Positions 52,593 to 60,659 of a stretch of DNA of 64,000 nt are shown here, piece after piece. Every line of letters begins with the position of its first letter. Positions within the stretch are counted from its first letter, which is position 1. The position numbers and the translations under genes were made by a program. Origin of the DNA: Paenibacillus sp. LS1 (GTDB taxonomy: Bacteria; Bacillota; Bacilli; Paenibacillales; Paenibacillaceae). The notes below the pieces were generated by a model. The model was given only the letters and a program-made list of their open reading frames with translations, was not told the origin of the DNA and ran no database searches. Location: assembly GCF_026013365.1 (NCBI RefSeq), contig NZ_JAPDOE010000006.1, positions 62,001 through 126,000 on the forward strand. Direction: 5' to 3'.

Positions 52593-53006
52593 ATGAATAA
52601 CAAAAGTGTAGAGATAGGATTACTTTTCTCAAGGATTATGATCGGTTTGATCTTTGTATTGCACGGTTGGAGTAAATTCGAAGGTGGAATCAGCGGTACG
52701 GTAGGTTTTTTCGAAAGTATCGGTATTCCCGGATTTCTTGCATCGGTTGTAGCCATCATTGAGTTGGTGGGTGGTGCGGCGATGATTCTGGGTCTGGGAA
52801 CACGAGTGTTTGCTGCCCTGTTTGTCATCGTTATGGGTGGCGTGCTGCTTACAGCCAAAGTGGGTGAGCCGTTCATGAGTGGTACCGAGTTCGATTACCT
52901 GCTGCTGGCGGGTTCCCTGACACTGCTCTTCACAGGAAGCCGCTTCCTGGCTGTAGATCATCTTTTCTCCAGACAGGGGAACGCTCGCCAGAATGTGAGT
53001 GCTTGA
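52593..53006 (+). CDS. DoxX-family membrane protein
   Basis: A 137-residue protein with four membrane segments and the DoxX pattern LLFSRIMIGLIFVLHGWSKF (start shown in part) and VAIIELVGGAAMILGLGTR. DoxX proteins are linked to thiol and oxidative stress in other bacteria. The ATG at 52593 lies 9 nt after AGGGAGG; the ATG at 52587 is too close. It is the third gene of the blaI-M56-doxX operon. A long imperfect hairpin terminator follows. Confidence 0.8.
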   Translation: MNNKSVEIGLLFSRIMIGLIFVLHGWSKFEGGISGTVGFFESIGIPGFLASVVAIIELVGGAAMILGLGTRVFAALFVIVMGGVLLTAKVGEPFMSGTEFDYLLLAGSLTLLFTGSRFLAVDHLFSRQGNARQNVSA

Positions 53007-53345
53007 ACTGACTAACTATCGCTTAAAAAAATATTGAATTGCAGGATGAGTTCTGCAGCGAGGCTCTTTATTGACCAGGCCGGTTCGGGATATGTATTCG
53101 CGAACCGGGCTGATCGGTAGAGAGCTTTTTTCAAAATATAAGGAAGTATATTATTTCGCCATCCTTCTCTATATTTCTTCGGAATGAAACACGCTGAGTC
53201 GCTAGAGGACGGTGACAGCCGTTTCACCTTGTTTGGACGATATGCCTCTGTTCTGATACAATGAGAATAAGTATGTTACTAAATAAAAATAAGAATGTAA
53301 ATTTGAAGTTGAGTACATCAAATTAAGATGAGGAGGATGCATTTT
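53007..53345. other. 339-nt gene-free stretch
   Basis: Holds the doxX terminator on the left and the region before the pirin gene on the right, with GAGGAGG at its end. Nothing else was recognised. Confidence 0.5.
53063..53131 (+). terminator. Terminator of the blaI-M56-doxX operon
   Basis: A long imperfect stem (GCTCT...AGAGC outside, CCGGTTCG/CGAACCGG inside) ends in six T. Confidence 0.7.
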
Positions 53346-54047
53346 ATGATTAACGTCATTCCATCCGATGCCCGCTCCAGCTTTGATCGAGGCTGGCTCC
53401 GTGGCAGTCACAGCTTTTCCTTTGGAGAATACCAGGACCCGGAGAATACGGCGTTTGGACCGATGCGGGTAGCGAACGACGATGTGATTGCTCCAGGTCG
53501 CGGTTTTGGGGCTCACCCACATAGTGACATGGAGATTGTATCCATCGTACTGAACGGCAAGCTACGACATGAGGATAACCTGGGCAACGTGGCCGTTACT
53601 GCATTTGGCGGTATTCAGCGAATGTCAGCTGGCAGTGGCATGATTCATACCGAGCATAATGCCTCCGATACCGAAGAGGTACGTTTGCTTCAGCTCTGGT
53701 TTATGCCGCATACGAAAGGGCTGAAACCCTCCTATGAGACCACATCATTTGATCCAGCAGCACTGGCAGGAAAGCTTGTACCTATTGTATCGCCGGATGG
53801 GGGTCCAAGAGTTGCGACCATTCATCAGGATATGACGATCTACCTTGGACGTTTGGCCAAAGACGAGACATTAACCTTTAATCAGGATATGGGCCGCCGG
53901 ATGTACATTTTCTCCATTGAAGGCAAGCTGGGATTGAATGGAGAGTACCTGTTGAATGAAGGAGACACAGCTCGTGTGGAACAGCGGGATTCAATAGAGC
54001 TGCAAGCAAACGAAGACACGTTCTATATGATTATTGATCTGCCGTAA
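53346..54047 (+). CDS. Pirin-family protein (YhaK-like)
   Basis: A 233-residue bicupin. The N-terminal pirin signature holds metal-binding His residues (GFGAHPHSDMEIVS, and IHTEHNASD). Related proteins act as quercetinases or redox sensors. GAGGAGG precedes the ATG at 53346; the frame from 53328 would start inside that site. Confidence 0.85.
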   Translation: MINVIPSDARSSFDRGWLRGSHSFSFGEYQDPENTAFGPMRVANDDVIAPGRGFGAHPHSDMEIVSIVLNGKLRHEDNLGNVAVTAFGGIQRMSAGSGMIHTEHNASDTEEVRLLQLWFMPHTKGLKPSYETTSFDPAALAGKLVPIVSPDGGPRVATIHQDMTIYLGRLAKDETLTFNQDMGRRMYIFSIEGKLGLNGEYLLNEGDTARVEQRDSIELQANEDTFYMIIDLP

Positions 54048-54091
54048 ATGGCTGATGGAGTGAACTCCAAGATGAAGGAGGATATGTACTT

Positions 54092-54427
54092 ATGGCGCAA
54101 CAGGAATGGTTTATGGTTAAACATGCGGTAACTGGACGAGGACTGGCGAATAGCAAAACAGATGCGCTATCCTATCGGTTCCAGCAGGAGGGCACAGGTT
54201 TTATATTTACCGTTACGGGTCTGGACGAGCTGATCGTGGAACAGATTGTGGAGCTCAGACAGGAATTGAATGTATTTCGTTTCGTCCAACGCAAGGATCA
54301 GCATCTTTTGAAGCACTGGTACTACGTGGAAGGTGAACGTGTAGAGTATGACAGGGAGCGTCACACGCTGAGCATCTATGCGAAGTCGGAGATTCGTTAT
54401 GTCCCTGAAGATTATTTTGCCGATTAA
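54092..54427 (+). CDS. Small hypothetical protein
   Basis: A 111-residue soluble protein, rich in Glu and aromatic residues (WFMVKHAVTG, YYVEGERVEYDRE, SEIRYVPEDYFAD). I do not recognise a family. AAGGAGGATATG lies upstream of the ATG, and the gene follows the pirin gene by 44 nt, so it may be in the same operon. No signal, membrane segment or Cys motif is present. Confidence 0.55.
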   Translation: MAQQEWFMVKHAVTGRGLANSKTDALSYRFQQEGTGFIFTVTGLDELIVEQIVELRQELNVFRFVQRKDQHLLKHWYYVEGERVEYDRERHTLSIYAKSEIRYVPEDYFAD

Positions 54428-54444
54428 CTAGGACGTGTCTGAAA
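54428..54444. repeat. Solo end of the MITE-like element
   Basis: CTAGGACGTGTCTGAAA repeats the CTAG-flanked terminal sequence of the element at 32768-32933. No partner end is visible within 200 nt, so this is a remnant. Confidence 0.5.
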
Positions 54445-54476
54445 TATAGGTTGAACAGCTTCTGGAATAGTTAAGG

Positions 54477-54506
54477 AGGTCTCTGTTAAATACAGAGGCC
54501 TTTTTT
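54477..54506 (+). terminator. Terminator after the hypothetical gene
   Basis: AGGTCTCTG (54477-54485) pairs with CAGAGGCCT (54493-54501), followed by T to 54506. Confidence 0.75.
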
Positions 54507-54615
54507 GCTGTCTGGATTCAGAGCATTCATTCGTAATTTTGCAAAAAAGACCACATAATTCCCAGCTGTCTGGCACAAGCTACCTTGTATAAAAACAAGA
54601 ACGGAGGGGCGGCAT

Positions 54616-56211
54616 ATGGCAGACAAAACATCTGGGAATGACAAGTCCCGACAACCCGAACAAGCTCCAGAAGAAAAAAAACATATCCCTCTGGGATTGC
54701 CGTCCCCGCCTTTTATTCGGCAACCCATCAGCACAATACATGAAACTCAGATTAAAGCAGTAAAGGAGATCTTCTCCGATTGTTCTGATGTGGTTTTCCG
54801 CAACGTCATGATTACGCCGGAAGTCAAAGGACTTCTGGTCTATATTGAAGGCATTGTTAACTCGGCTGATATCCAGGAGCATATGCTGCGTCCGATTATT
54901 CGAGGTCTGGTGCAGCAGCGCACAGATGAACCCGATGTTCCACTGGATGATACAACCGTTGAGCTGACGCAGGTGAAGCGGGTTAAAACCTGGGCTGCTG
55001 CGACAGAAGGGGTACTGGCATCTTCCGCACTTCTGGTAGTCGATGGAAGTGACGAAGCTTGGATGTTCAACGTTAAAGGCGGCGTCAGACGTGGGGTGGA
55101 GGAACCTCAAACGGAGTCTGTAATTCGGGGACCACGGGAAGGATTCACCGAAACACTCCGTGTCAATACAGCTTTATTGCGCTTCAAGCTGAAAACTCCA
55201 TCTCTCAAGATGGTGAGTATGACCCTCGGCACAGAAACCAAGACAGATATTGTTCTGACTTATATGGAGGATATTGCTGATCCGAAGTTGATCCGGGATG
55301 TGAAGAAACGCCTGGAAAAAATCAAAATCGACGGCATTCTGGAGTCGGGTTATATCGAGGAACTGATTGAAGACCACCCGTATTCTCCATTTCCGCAGAT
55401 GCACTATTCCGAGCGTCCGGATACGGTGGCAGGCAATCTGCTGGAAGGGCGGTTTGCCATTATGGTAGACGGTACTCCCTTTGCGCTGATTGCTCCTGTC
55501 ACGATGTGGCAGATGCTTCAGGCCAGTGAGGACTACTACGAACGATTCTTCATCAGTAATCTGGTGCGCTGGATTCGATTTTTGTTCGTAGCCATCGCAC
55601 TATTTTTGCCAGCCTTATATATCTCGATCACGACATTTCATCAGGACATGTTACCCACCACGCTGATTCTGAGTATTGCCGGTGCACGGGAAGCGATCCC
55701 TTTCCCGGCTTTGGTGGAAGCTCTCATCATGGAGCTATCGTTCGAAGCCCTCCGGGAAGCCGGGGTCAGGTTACCCAAAACGGTGGGTCAGGCCGTCAGT
55801 ATCCTCGGTGCACTCGTGATCGGACAGGCCGCAGTTCAGGCGGGGATTGTATCGGCACCGATGGTTATTATTGTATCTATGACAGGTATAGCTTCCTTCA
55901 CGATTCCGCGGTTTAACTTTGCGATTACAGTGCGTTTGCTGCGATTTCCCATTATGTTACTGGCGGGTATGCTCGGACTGTACGGCATTGTGATTGGTTT
56001 GGTTCTGATCTCGGTGCATCTGACACAGATGACTTCGTTTGGTGTGCCATATCTGTCAGGTCTTAGCCCGTACAGCAAAACAGATACCAAAGATATTCTC
56101 ATTCGTGTGCCGTGGTGGAAAATGATTAATCGTCCTTCTACGGTTCAGGATAACCAGAAACGGATGAATGAAAAGATCAATGGTTCGCCTGAAGCTGAGG
56201 AAGGATGGTGA
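54616..56211 (+). CDS. Spore germinant receptor A subunit (GerA family)
   Basis: A 531-residue protein. A long hydrophilic N-terminal domain (about residues 1-310) is followed by about five membrane segments and a short hydrophilic tail. Family stretches are GLLVYIEGIV, RGPREGFTETLRVN, EGRFAIMVDGTPFALI and REAIPFPALVEALIMELSFEALREAG (start and end only named here). It forms the signal-sensing complex in the inner spore membrane with the B and C subunits. It is the first gene of the operon, preceded by ACGGAGG. Confidence 0.92.
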   Translation: MADKTSGNDKSRQPEQAPEEKKHIPLGLPSPPFIRQPISTIHETQIKAVKEIFSDCSDVVFRNVMITPEVKGLLVYIEGIVNSADIQEHMLRPIIRGLVQQRTDEPDVPLDDTTVELTQVKRVKTWAAATEGVLASSALLVVDGSDEAWMFNVKGGVRRGVEEPQTESVIRGPREGFTETLRVNTALLRFKLKTPSLKMVSMTLGTETKTDIVLTYMEDIADPKLIRDVKKRLEKIKIDGILESGYIEELIEDHPYSPFPQMHYSERPDTVAGNLLEGRFAIMVDGTPFALIAPVTMWQMLQASEDYYERFFISNLVRWIRFLFVAIALFLPALYISITTFHQDMLPTTLILSIAGAREAIPFPALVEALIMELSFEALREAGVRLPKTVGQAVSILGALVIGQAAVQAGIVSAPMVIIVSMTGIASFTIPRFNFAITVRLLRFPIMLLAGMLGLYGIVIGLVLISVHLTQMTSFGVPYLSGLSPYSKTDTKDILIRVPWWKMINRPSTVQDNQKRMNEKINGSPEAEEGW

Positions 56212-56215
56212 ACAC

Positions 56216-57415
56216 ATGTTTCTGATTCGAAAAATTCGCGCCGTATTGATGTTGCTGCTGTGTACCCTTTTCATAGCAGGTTGCTGGGATCGAAAGGAAA
56301 TTAATGATATTGCCTTTGTGATCGGCATTGCGATTGATAAGGAAGGGGAGAACTACAGATCCAGTCTGCAGATTGCTCTTCCTGGTCAATCCGGTGCTTC
56401 TGGCAGTACGGGAGGTGGCGGAGGTACAAGCGGGGACAAATCATGGTTCATGTTGTCCAACACGGCGAAGACGCTACGGGGGACTACACTTGAGGGCCAA
56501 AAAGCGCTATCTCGCAAGATTTATTATGCGCACCGTCGTACTATGCTCATTGGGGAAGATCTTGCCCGTGACGGCGTTGCCTCCATGCTCGATTTGTTTA
56601 CACGTTACCCGCTTAACCGATTCTCAGCATTGCCAGTCGTTACAAAAGGTGAAGCATACGCCGTGATGGATACGGATGCACCTATAGAGAAATTCCCATC
56701 CGAGATGGTGAGAGAGCTTTGCTTTCTAAATATGCGGAATCCACGTTCACTGAAAACGTTCATCGATTCTATTCTTAGTGATGGTGTAGATCCATTCCTG
56801 CCGGTTGCTTCGAAAGTGGAAAATGTTCCAAAAAATTGGAAGGACGCCAAAACAAACATCAAGCTGGATGGATTGGCCGTGTTCAAGAAAGACAAGCTGG
56901 TGGGCATGATTGACAAGGCTCCCGCAGATGCACTGATTCTCGCTATGGGGGAAGCCAATGCGCCGGAAGTTATGGTCAAGGCTCCACGCGGAGAAGGAGA
57001 TATATTCATCAAGCTGAACGAGAACAATTCTTCACTGCACCCCACTGTCAAGGATGACAAGGTTACCGTGACCGTTCAATTGTACGCCAAAGGAGTAGTA
57101 GTAGATAACGAATCGAATTACGGTGATCTGCGTGAGAAAGAAATACTGGAACTAAATGACGCGATCCACAAAAAAATAAAAGAGGATATCGTTGAAGGAG
57201 TTCGATTAATTCAGCAAAAATATCATGCCGATATTCTCGGGATCGGTCGATCTATCCATCAGCACTTGCCTAAAGAGTGGGACAAAATGAAGGATCGCTG
57301 GGATGATATCTATCCTGATGTTGAGGTGAACGTTATCCCGCATGTCATTATTGAAAATGTAGGGGTAGTTAATAAACCGATCGGTGTCGTTGAGGAGGAT
57401 ATCGTACATGATTAA
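56216..57415 (+). CDS. Spore germinant receptor C subunit, lipoprotein (GerC family)
   Basis: A 399-residue lipoprotein with the lipobox LFIAGC directly followed by WDRKEINDIAF, the hallmark of the family. The ATG at 56216 is used; an upstream start at 56168 would lie inside gerA. It lies 4 nt after gerA and overlaps the next small gene by 8 nt. The order A-C-small gene-B differs from the usual A-B-C. Confidence 0.92.
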   Translation: MFLIRKIRAVLMLLLCTLFIAGCWDRKEINDIAFVIGIAIDKEGENYRSSLQIALPGQSGASGSTGGGGGTSGDKSWFMLSNTAKTLRGTTLEGQKALSRKIYYAHRRTMLIGEDLARDGVASMLDLFTRYPLNRFSALPVVTKGEAYAVMDTDAPIEKFPSEMVRELCFLNMRNPRSLKTFIDSILSDGVDPFLPVASKVENVPKNWKDAKTNIKLDGLAVFKKDKLVGMIDKAPADALILAMGEANAPEVMVKAPRGEGDIFIKLNENNSSLHPTVKDDKVTVTVQLYAKGVVVDNESNYGDLREKEILELNDAIHKKIKEDIVEGVRLIQQKYHADILGIGRSIHQHLPKEWDKMKDRWDDIYPDVEVNVIPHVIIENVGVVNKPIGVVEEDIVHD

Positions 57416-57629
57416 ACCGCTTTTGTTCACCTATTTGGGAATGGTCATCGTTGTTATTGTGATGGATTTCAGACATCTGAAGCAGGCGGCAGTTATTAAT
57501 CGCTGGTTATCCTATGGGCTGATTGCATTGGGAACAGGCATTTGGTTATATATAACCCATTTGAGCAAAACCTTTTTTGTAGCGGTATGGATTAGCCATG
57601 TTATTCAGCGATTCTTACCGTTACCATAG
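57408..57629 (+). CDS. Small two-segment membrane protein, candidate germinant receptor D subunit
   Basis: A 73-residue protein with two or three hydrophobic segments (PLLFTYLGMVIVVIVM, WLSYGLIALGTGIWLYI). It overlaps the gerC stop by 8 nt. Small two-segment proteins encoded in ger operons have been described as D subunits that modulate receptor function (family knowledge). Its tight coupling supports that role here. Confidence 0.65.
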   Translation: MIKPLLFTYLGMVIVVIVMDFRHLKQAAVINRWLSYGLIALGTGIWLYITHLSKTFFVAVWISHVIQRFLPLP

Positions 57630-57691
57630 ATGCAGACTAAGGATGTTGCGGAGTACAGATTGAATAATAAATGATGGAAAGGAGGTACTGT

Positions 57692-58894
57692 ATGAATCAG
57701 AGTGTGACTCATCGACAGATCGTGTTGCTCGTGCTGCTGCTCAGCATTACGGGCACGTTGATTCAGCCCCATGCACAGGCCATTTTTTATGCGGAACAGC
57801 ACGCTTACCTCTCGTATGTACCAGTCGTTCTGGTGATGATTGTATCCATGTGGATGATCAGCCGGGTTCAGCGCAGATTTCCGAACCAGGATTTGTTTGA
57901 AGCGCTATCTGACCGGTTCCCCTTGTTGGGAAGGCTCGCAGGCGTAATGTACATTCTGTTTTTTTTCTTCGTATTTGCAAGAGATATCCGATTAATTGGT
58001 GATTACGTCAGCATAACCTTGCTTGAAACGACACCGATTTCGATTGTGGTATTGTCACTTATGATTATGGCGGTATTTATCGTCAGAGGTGGGCTTGGCT
58101 CGTTGATCGGTATGGCAGAACTGTATGTTACCCTGTTTCTGTTGAATTCTGTAATTGTGCCTTTCATGCTGATTCAGCAAGTGAATATGGATAATCTGAT
58201 GCCCTACTTTCATGTCGATGCGGCGGGTGTGGGCAAAGGAAGCTGGTACATATTTTCTTTTTATGGAGAGATGATCGCATTGCCTTTTGTTGTCAAGGGC
58301 AGTGATTTTCGCTTCAAGCCTGTGCTGTGGGGGATGATCATCTCGGGATTGGTGATGATGCTGATTATGGTGGAAACCATCACGTCAATTGGTGTGCCTA
58401 TCGCCTCCAGACTGGTCTACCCTTCGTATGAACTGGCAAGGCAGTTGCAAATTAGTGACTTTCTGGACCGGTTTGACCTGGCGCTGGCAGCGGCAACCTT
58501 ACCTACCATGATTACGAAAATTGCATTTGATCTGTATTTTGTCTGCTGGGGACTGAAGCGAATGATCCCGAACGTATCGGGAAAGGTCATGACAGGTCCG
58601 GTCGCGCTGGTGGGCTTTGTCTGTGCCTTCTGGTTTTTCAGAAACGCAATACAGCTCTATCGATTTACTCGGGAATGGACATGGATCGCCATTGTATTTG
58701 AAGTGATGTTCCCTCTAGTGCTGTTTTTTTTCCTTCGTCCTCGCAAAAAGGATAAAAAAGAATCTACCCAACAGAGATCGGGAGACCAGTCCAAAAAAGA
58801 GAAGCATGAACAGGGACAAGAAGCCTCTGATTCGGAGAAGAACGGAGAGAAAAGAACGCAGGATTCTCTTGGTGGAGAACTCCAGCCTTCCTGA
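57692..58894 (+). CDS. Spore germinant receptor B subunit (GerB family)
   Basis: A 400-residue integral membrane protein of the amino-acid-permease type with about ten membrane segments. Family marks include SVTHRQIVLLVLLLSITGT at the start. The tail from about residue 350 is long, highly charged and rich in Lys, Glu and Gln (KKDKKESTQQ), unlike most B subunits. AAAGGAGG precedes the ATG at 57692. It should bind or carry the germinant in the receptor. Confidence 0.9.
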   Translation: MNQSVTHRQIVLLVLLLSITGTLIQPHAQAIFYAEQHAYLSYVPVVLVMIVSMWMISRVQRRFPNQDLFEALSDRFPLLGRLAGVMYILFFFFVFARDIRLIGDYVSITLLETTPISIVVLSLMIMAVFIVRGGLGSLIGMAELYVTLFLLNSVIVPFMLIQQVNMDNLMPYFHVDAAGVGKGSWYIFSFYGEMIALPFVVKGSDFRFKPVLWGMIISGLVMMLIMVETITSIGVPIASRLVYPSYELARQLQISDFLDRFDLALAAATLPTMITKIAFDLYFVCWGLKRMIPNVSGKVMTGPVALVGFVCAFWFFRNAIQLYRFTREWTWIAIVFEVMFPLVLFFFLRPRKKDKKESTQQRSGDQSKKEKHEQGQEASDSEKNGEKRTQDSLGGELQPS

Positions 58895-59025
58895 TATATT
58901 CCATCAAAAATCGTTATAGATGAACGGGCAAAAAGAGGGGAAGTGCAGTTTCCCTTCGCAGAAGTACCCTGTATACTGTAGTCAGACTGATGAACATTCG
59001 GCTGAACTAACGGGGGGGAACATGA

Positions 59026-59862
59026 ATGGCTCAACATTTGGCAGGTGTACGTGTAGCATTGACAGGACCACGAAAATCGAAAGAAATGTCCTTACTGGTT
59101 GAAAAAATGGGTGGAATCCCGCTTGTGCGTCCTGCACAGGGAACGGTATTTCTGGATGACCGAAATATCAGGGACGGGCTGGTATCCTGGATCTCGGACC
59201 CGCCGGACTGGGCGGTATTGACCACGGGCATGGGATTGGACGCGTTGTTTGAGATGGCCGAGGATATGGAAGTGGCGGGAAAATTACTGGATGCATTGTC
59301 GGAATCTCCGATTGCAGCCAGAGGGTACAAGACGGTAAATGCACTCAGAAAGCGCAAGTTAACGCCACTGGTACGGGATGATGATGGTAGTACGGACGGG
59401 CTCATTCGTGAATTCGCATCCCATGATCTTAAGGGTAAAAAGGTCATGTTGCAGCTTCATGGGGAGACAGCTCCCAAGCTTGTAGCTTGGTTGGAAGAAC
59501 AAGGGGCAATCGTTCGGCAAGTGCTCCCTTATCGCCATGTACCGCCGGAAGAGGCAGAGCTGGAACAGCTTTTGAATGAGATTATACAGCATGAGGTTGA
59601 TGCGGTTGCCTTCACGAGTGGACCTCAGGTCCGATTTCTGACCGAATATGCGGCATCGCAGGACAAGCTTGAACCAATGCTCGCAGCCTTCAGACAAGGT
59701 GTAATCCCTGCCTCTGTAGGGAAAGTCACAGCAAACTCCATGCGTGAAGAGGGCATTGAGGCGCTGGTCATTCCAGAGGAAGAGAAGATGGGTGCACTCA
59801 TCGTTGAACTCGGACGTTACTTTGCGGCGGGTCATGCGGACAAAGTTCGTGGCCTGCAATAA
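59026..59862 (+). CDS. hemD: Uroporphyrinogen-III synthase
   Basis: A 278-residue HemD-type protein with two alternating domains: GVRVALTGPRKSKEMSLLVEKMGG at the N-terminus (in part), DWAVLTTGMGLDALFE, and later VDAVAFTSGPQVRFL. It closes hydroxymethylbilane to uroporphyrinogen III, the branch point to haem, sirohaem and cobalamin. The GGGGGGGAA site precedes the ATG. It has its own terminator and lies upstream of the cobalamin operon, which needs its product. Confidence 0.85.
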   Translation: MAQHLAGVRVALTGPRKSKEMSLLVEKMGGIPLVRPAQGTVFLDDRNIRDGLVSWISDPPDWAVLTTGMGLDALFEMAEDMEVAGKLLDALSESPIAARGYKTVNALRKRKLTPLVRDDDGSTDGLIREFASHDLKGKKVMLQLHGETAPKLVAWLEEQGAIVRQVLPYRHVPPEEAELEQLLNEIIQHEVDAVAFTSGPQVRFLTEYAASQDKLEPMLAAFRQGVIPASVGKVTANSMREEGIEALVIPEEEKMGALIVELGRYFAAGHADKVRGLQ

Positions 59863-59948
59863 CAGTTGATCAATGTGTATTAACGTGCATTCAATCCTAA
59901 GGTAGTTGGATGATTTAAAACGAATCGTATATGCATATGTTACTCCTG

Positions 59949-59981
59949 GTTCTGATCCGATTTCTGGATCAGGACTTTTTT
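59949..59981 (+). terminator. Terminator of hemD
   Basis: GTTCTGATCC (59949-59958) pairs with GGATCAGGAC (59966-59975), followed by six T. Confidence 0.85.
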
Positions 59982-60078
59982 CTGTTTTGTCTGAAAATAG
60001 AAGAATGGACAAGTATCATAAGCATGGACATTATTTCCTGAGCGGTGTTATTATGAAAACAATATTGAATGAAAACAA

Positions 60079-60243
60079 GCAAGGTGCTCTTGCGTGCAGC
60101 AAGAGGTAACAGGGAATCGGGTGAAAGTCCCGAGCGGTCCCGCCACTGTAATGGTGAAGCCCTTTTTGATCCAAGTCACTCGCAAAAAGCCGGGGAAGAC
60201 AGAAAAGGAAGCTGATGATCCAAAGCCAGGAGACCTACCTTGC
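60079..60243 (+). ncRNA. Cobalamin (adenosylcobalamin) riboswitch aptamer
   Basis: Closing stem GCAAGGT (60079-60085) pairs with ACCTTGC (60237-60243). The conserved core stretches GGGAATCGGGTGAAA, GCGGTCCCGCCACTGTAA and the B12 box AGCCAGGAGACCTACC are all present. It lies about 420 nt upstream of cbiH60 and should turn the operon off when cobalamin is bound. Confidence 0.92.
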
Positions 60244-60399
60244 ATGTGTCACCGAACCCTTCGCGGAAAGGAATGGTGTACGAAGAATCAGGAATTGGGC
60301 GAACAAGCGGTTCGCCCGGCTGGCCCCCTTGGGCCACATAGTCACAGGATTACCCTCCGGGAGTCTGGGACTGTGTTCTTGAGTGTACGTACATGCGTA

Positions 60400-60429
60400 T
60401 CCCATCCGTTATAAGGATGGGATTTTTTT
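60400..60429 (+). terminator. Riboswitch-controlled terminator
   Basis: TCCCATCC (60400-60407) pairs with GGATGGGA (60415-60422), followed by seven T. It lies 157 nt past the aptamer and before the coding region. Confidence 0.8.
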
Positions 60430-60589
60430 GTTTTTTTAGATAAATGTACATCCTTGCGAAACCCAACCATATGTCGGGAAATTGCAGGTAGAGGAATAGA
60501 TTAGTTTGATCATGCAGTTGGTTTAGAAGAGCTGGGTTCGATGATCTGCGTTGACAGGACGACGAATTGAACACGCTTTACAGTTAGGG

Positions 60590-60614
60590 AGAAGGTCGGC
60601 ATAGCCGCCCTTCT
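60590..60614 (+). other. Second hairpin in the cobalamin leader
   Basis: AGAAGG-T-CGGC-ATA-GCCG-C-CCTTCT forms a compact stem without a U-tract, 46 nt before the cbiH60 start. Its role is unclear. The 230 nt between the riboswitch terminator and the start codon hold no gene that I can see. Confidence 0.4.
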
Positions 60615-60659
60615 TCACTGTTTAATCCGTAGGACAAGTGTGATGGAGGAGGAGAAGCA

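Noticed and set aside
60299..60315. LexA-like sequence GAACAAGCGGTTC
   Set aside because: The spacing between half-sites is five instead of four, and it lies inside the riboswitch leader.
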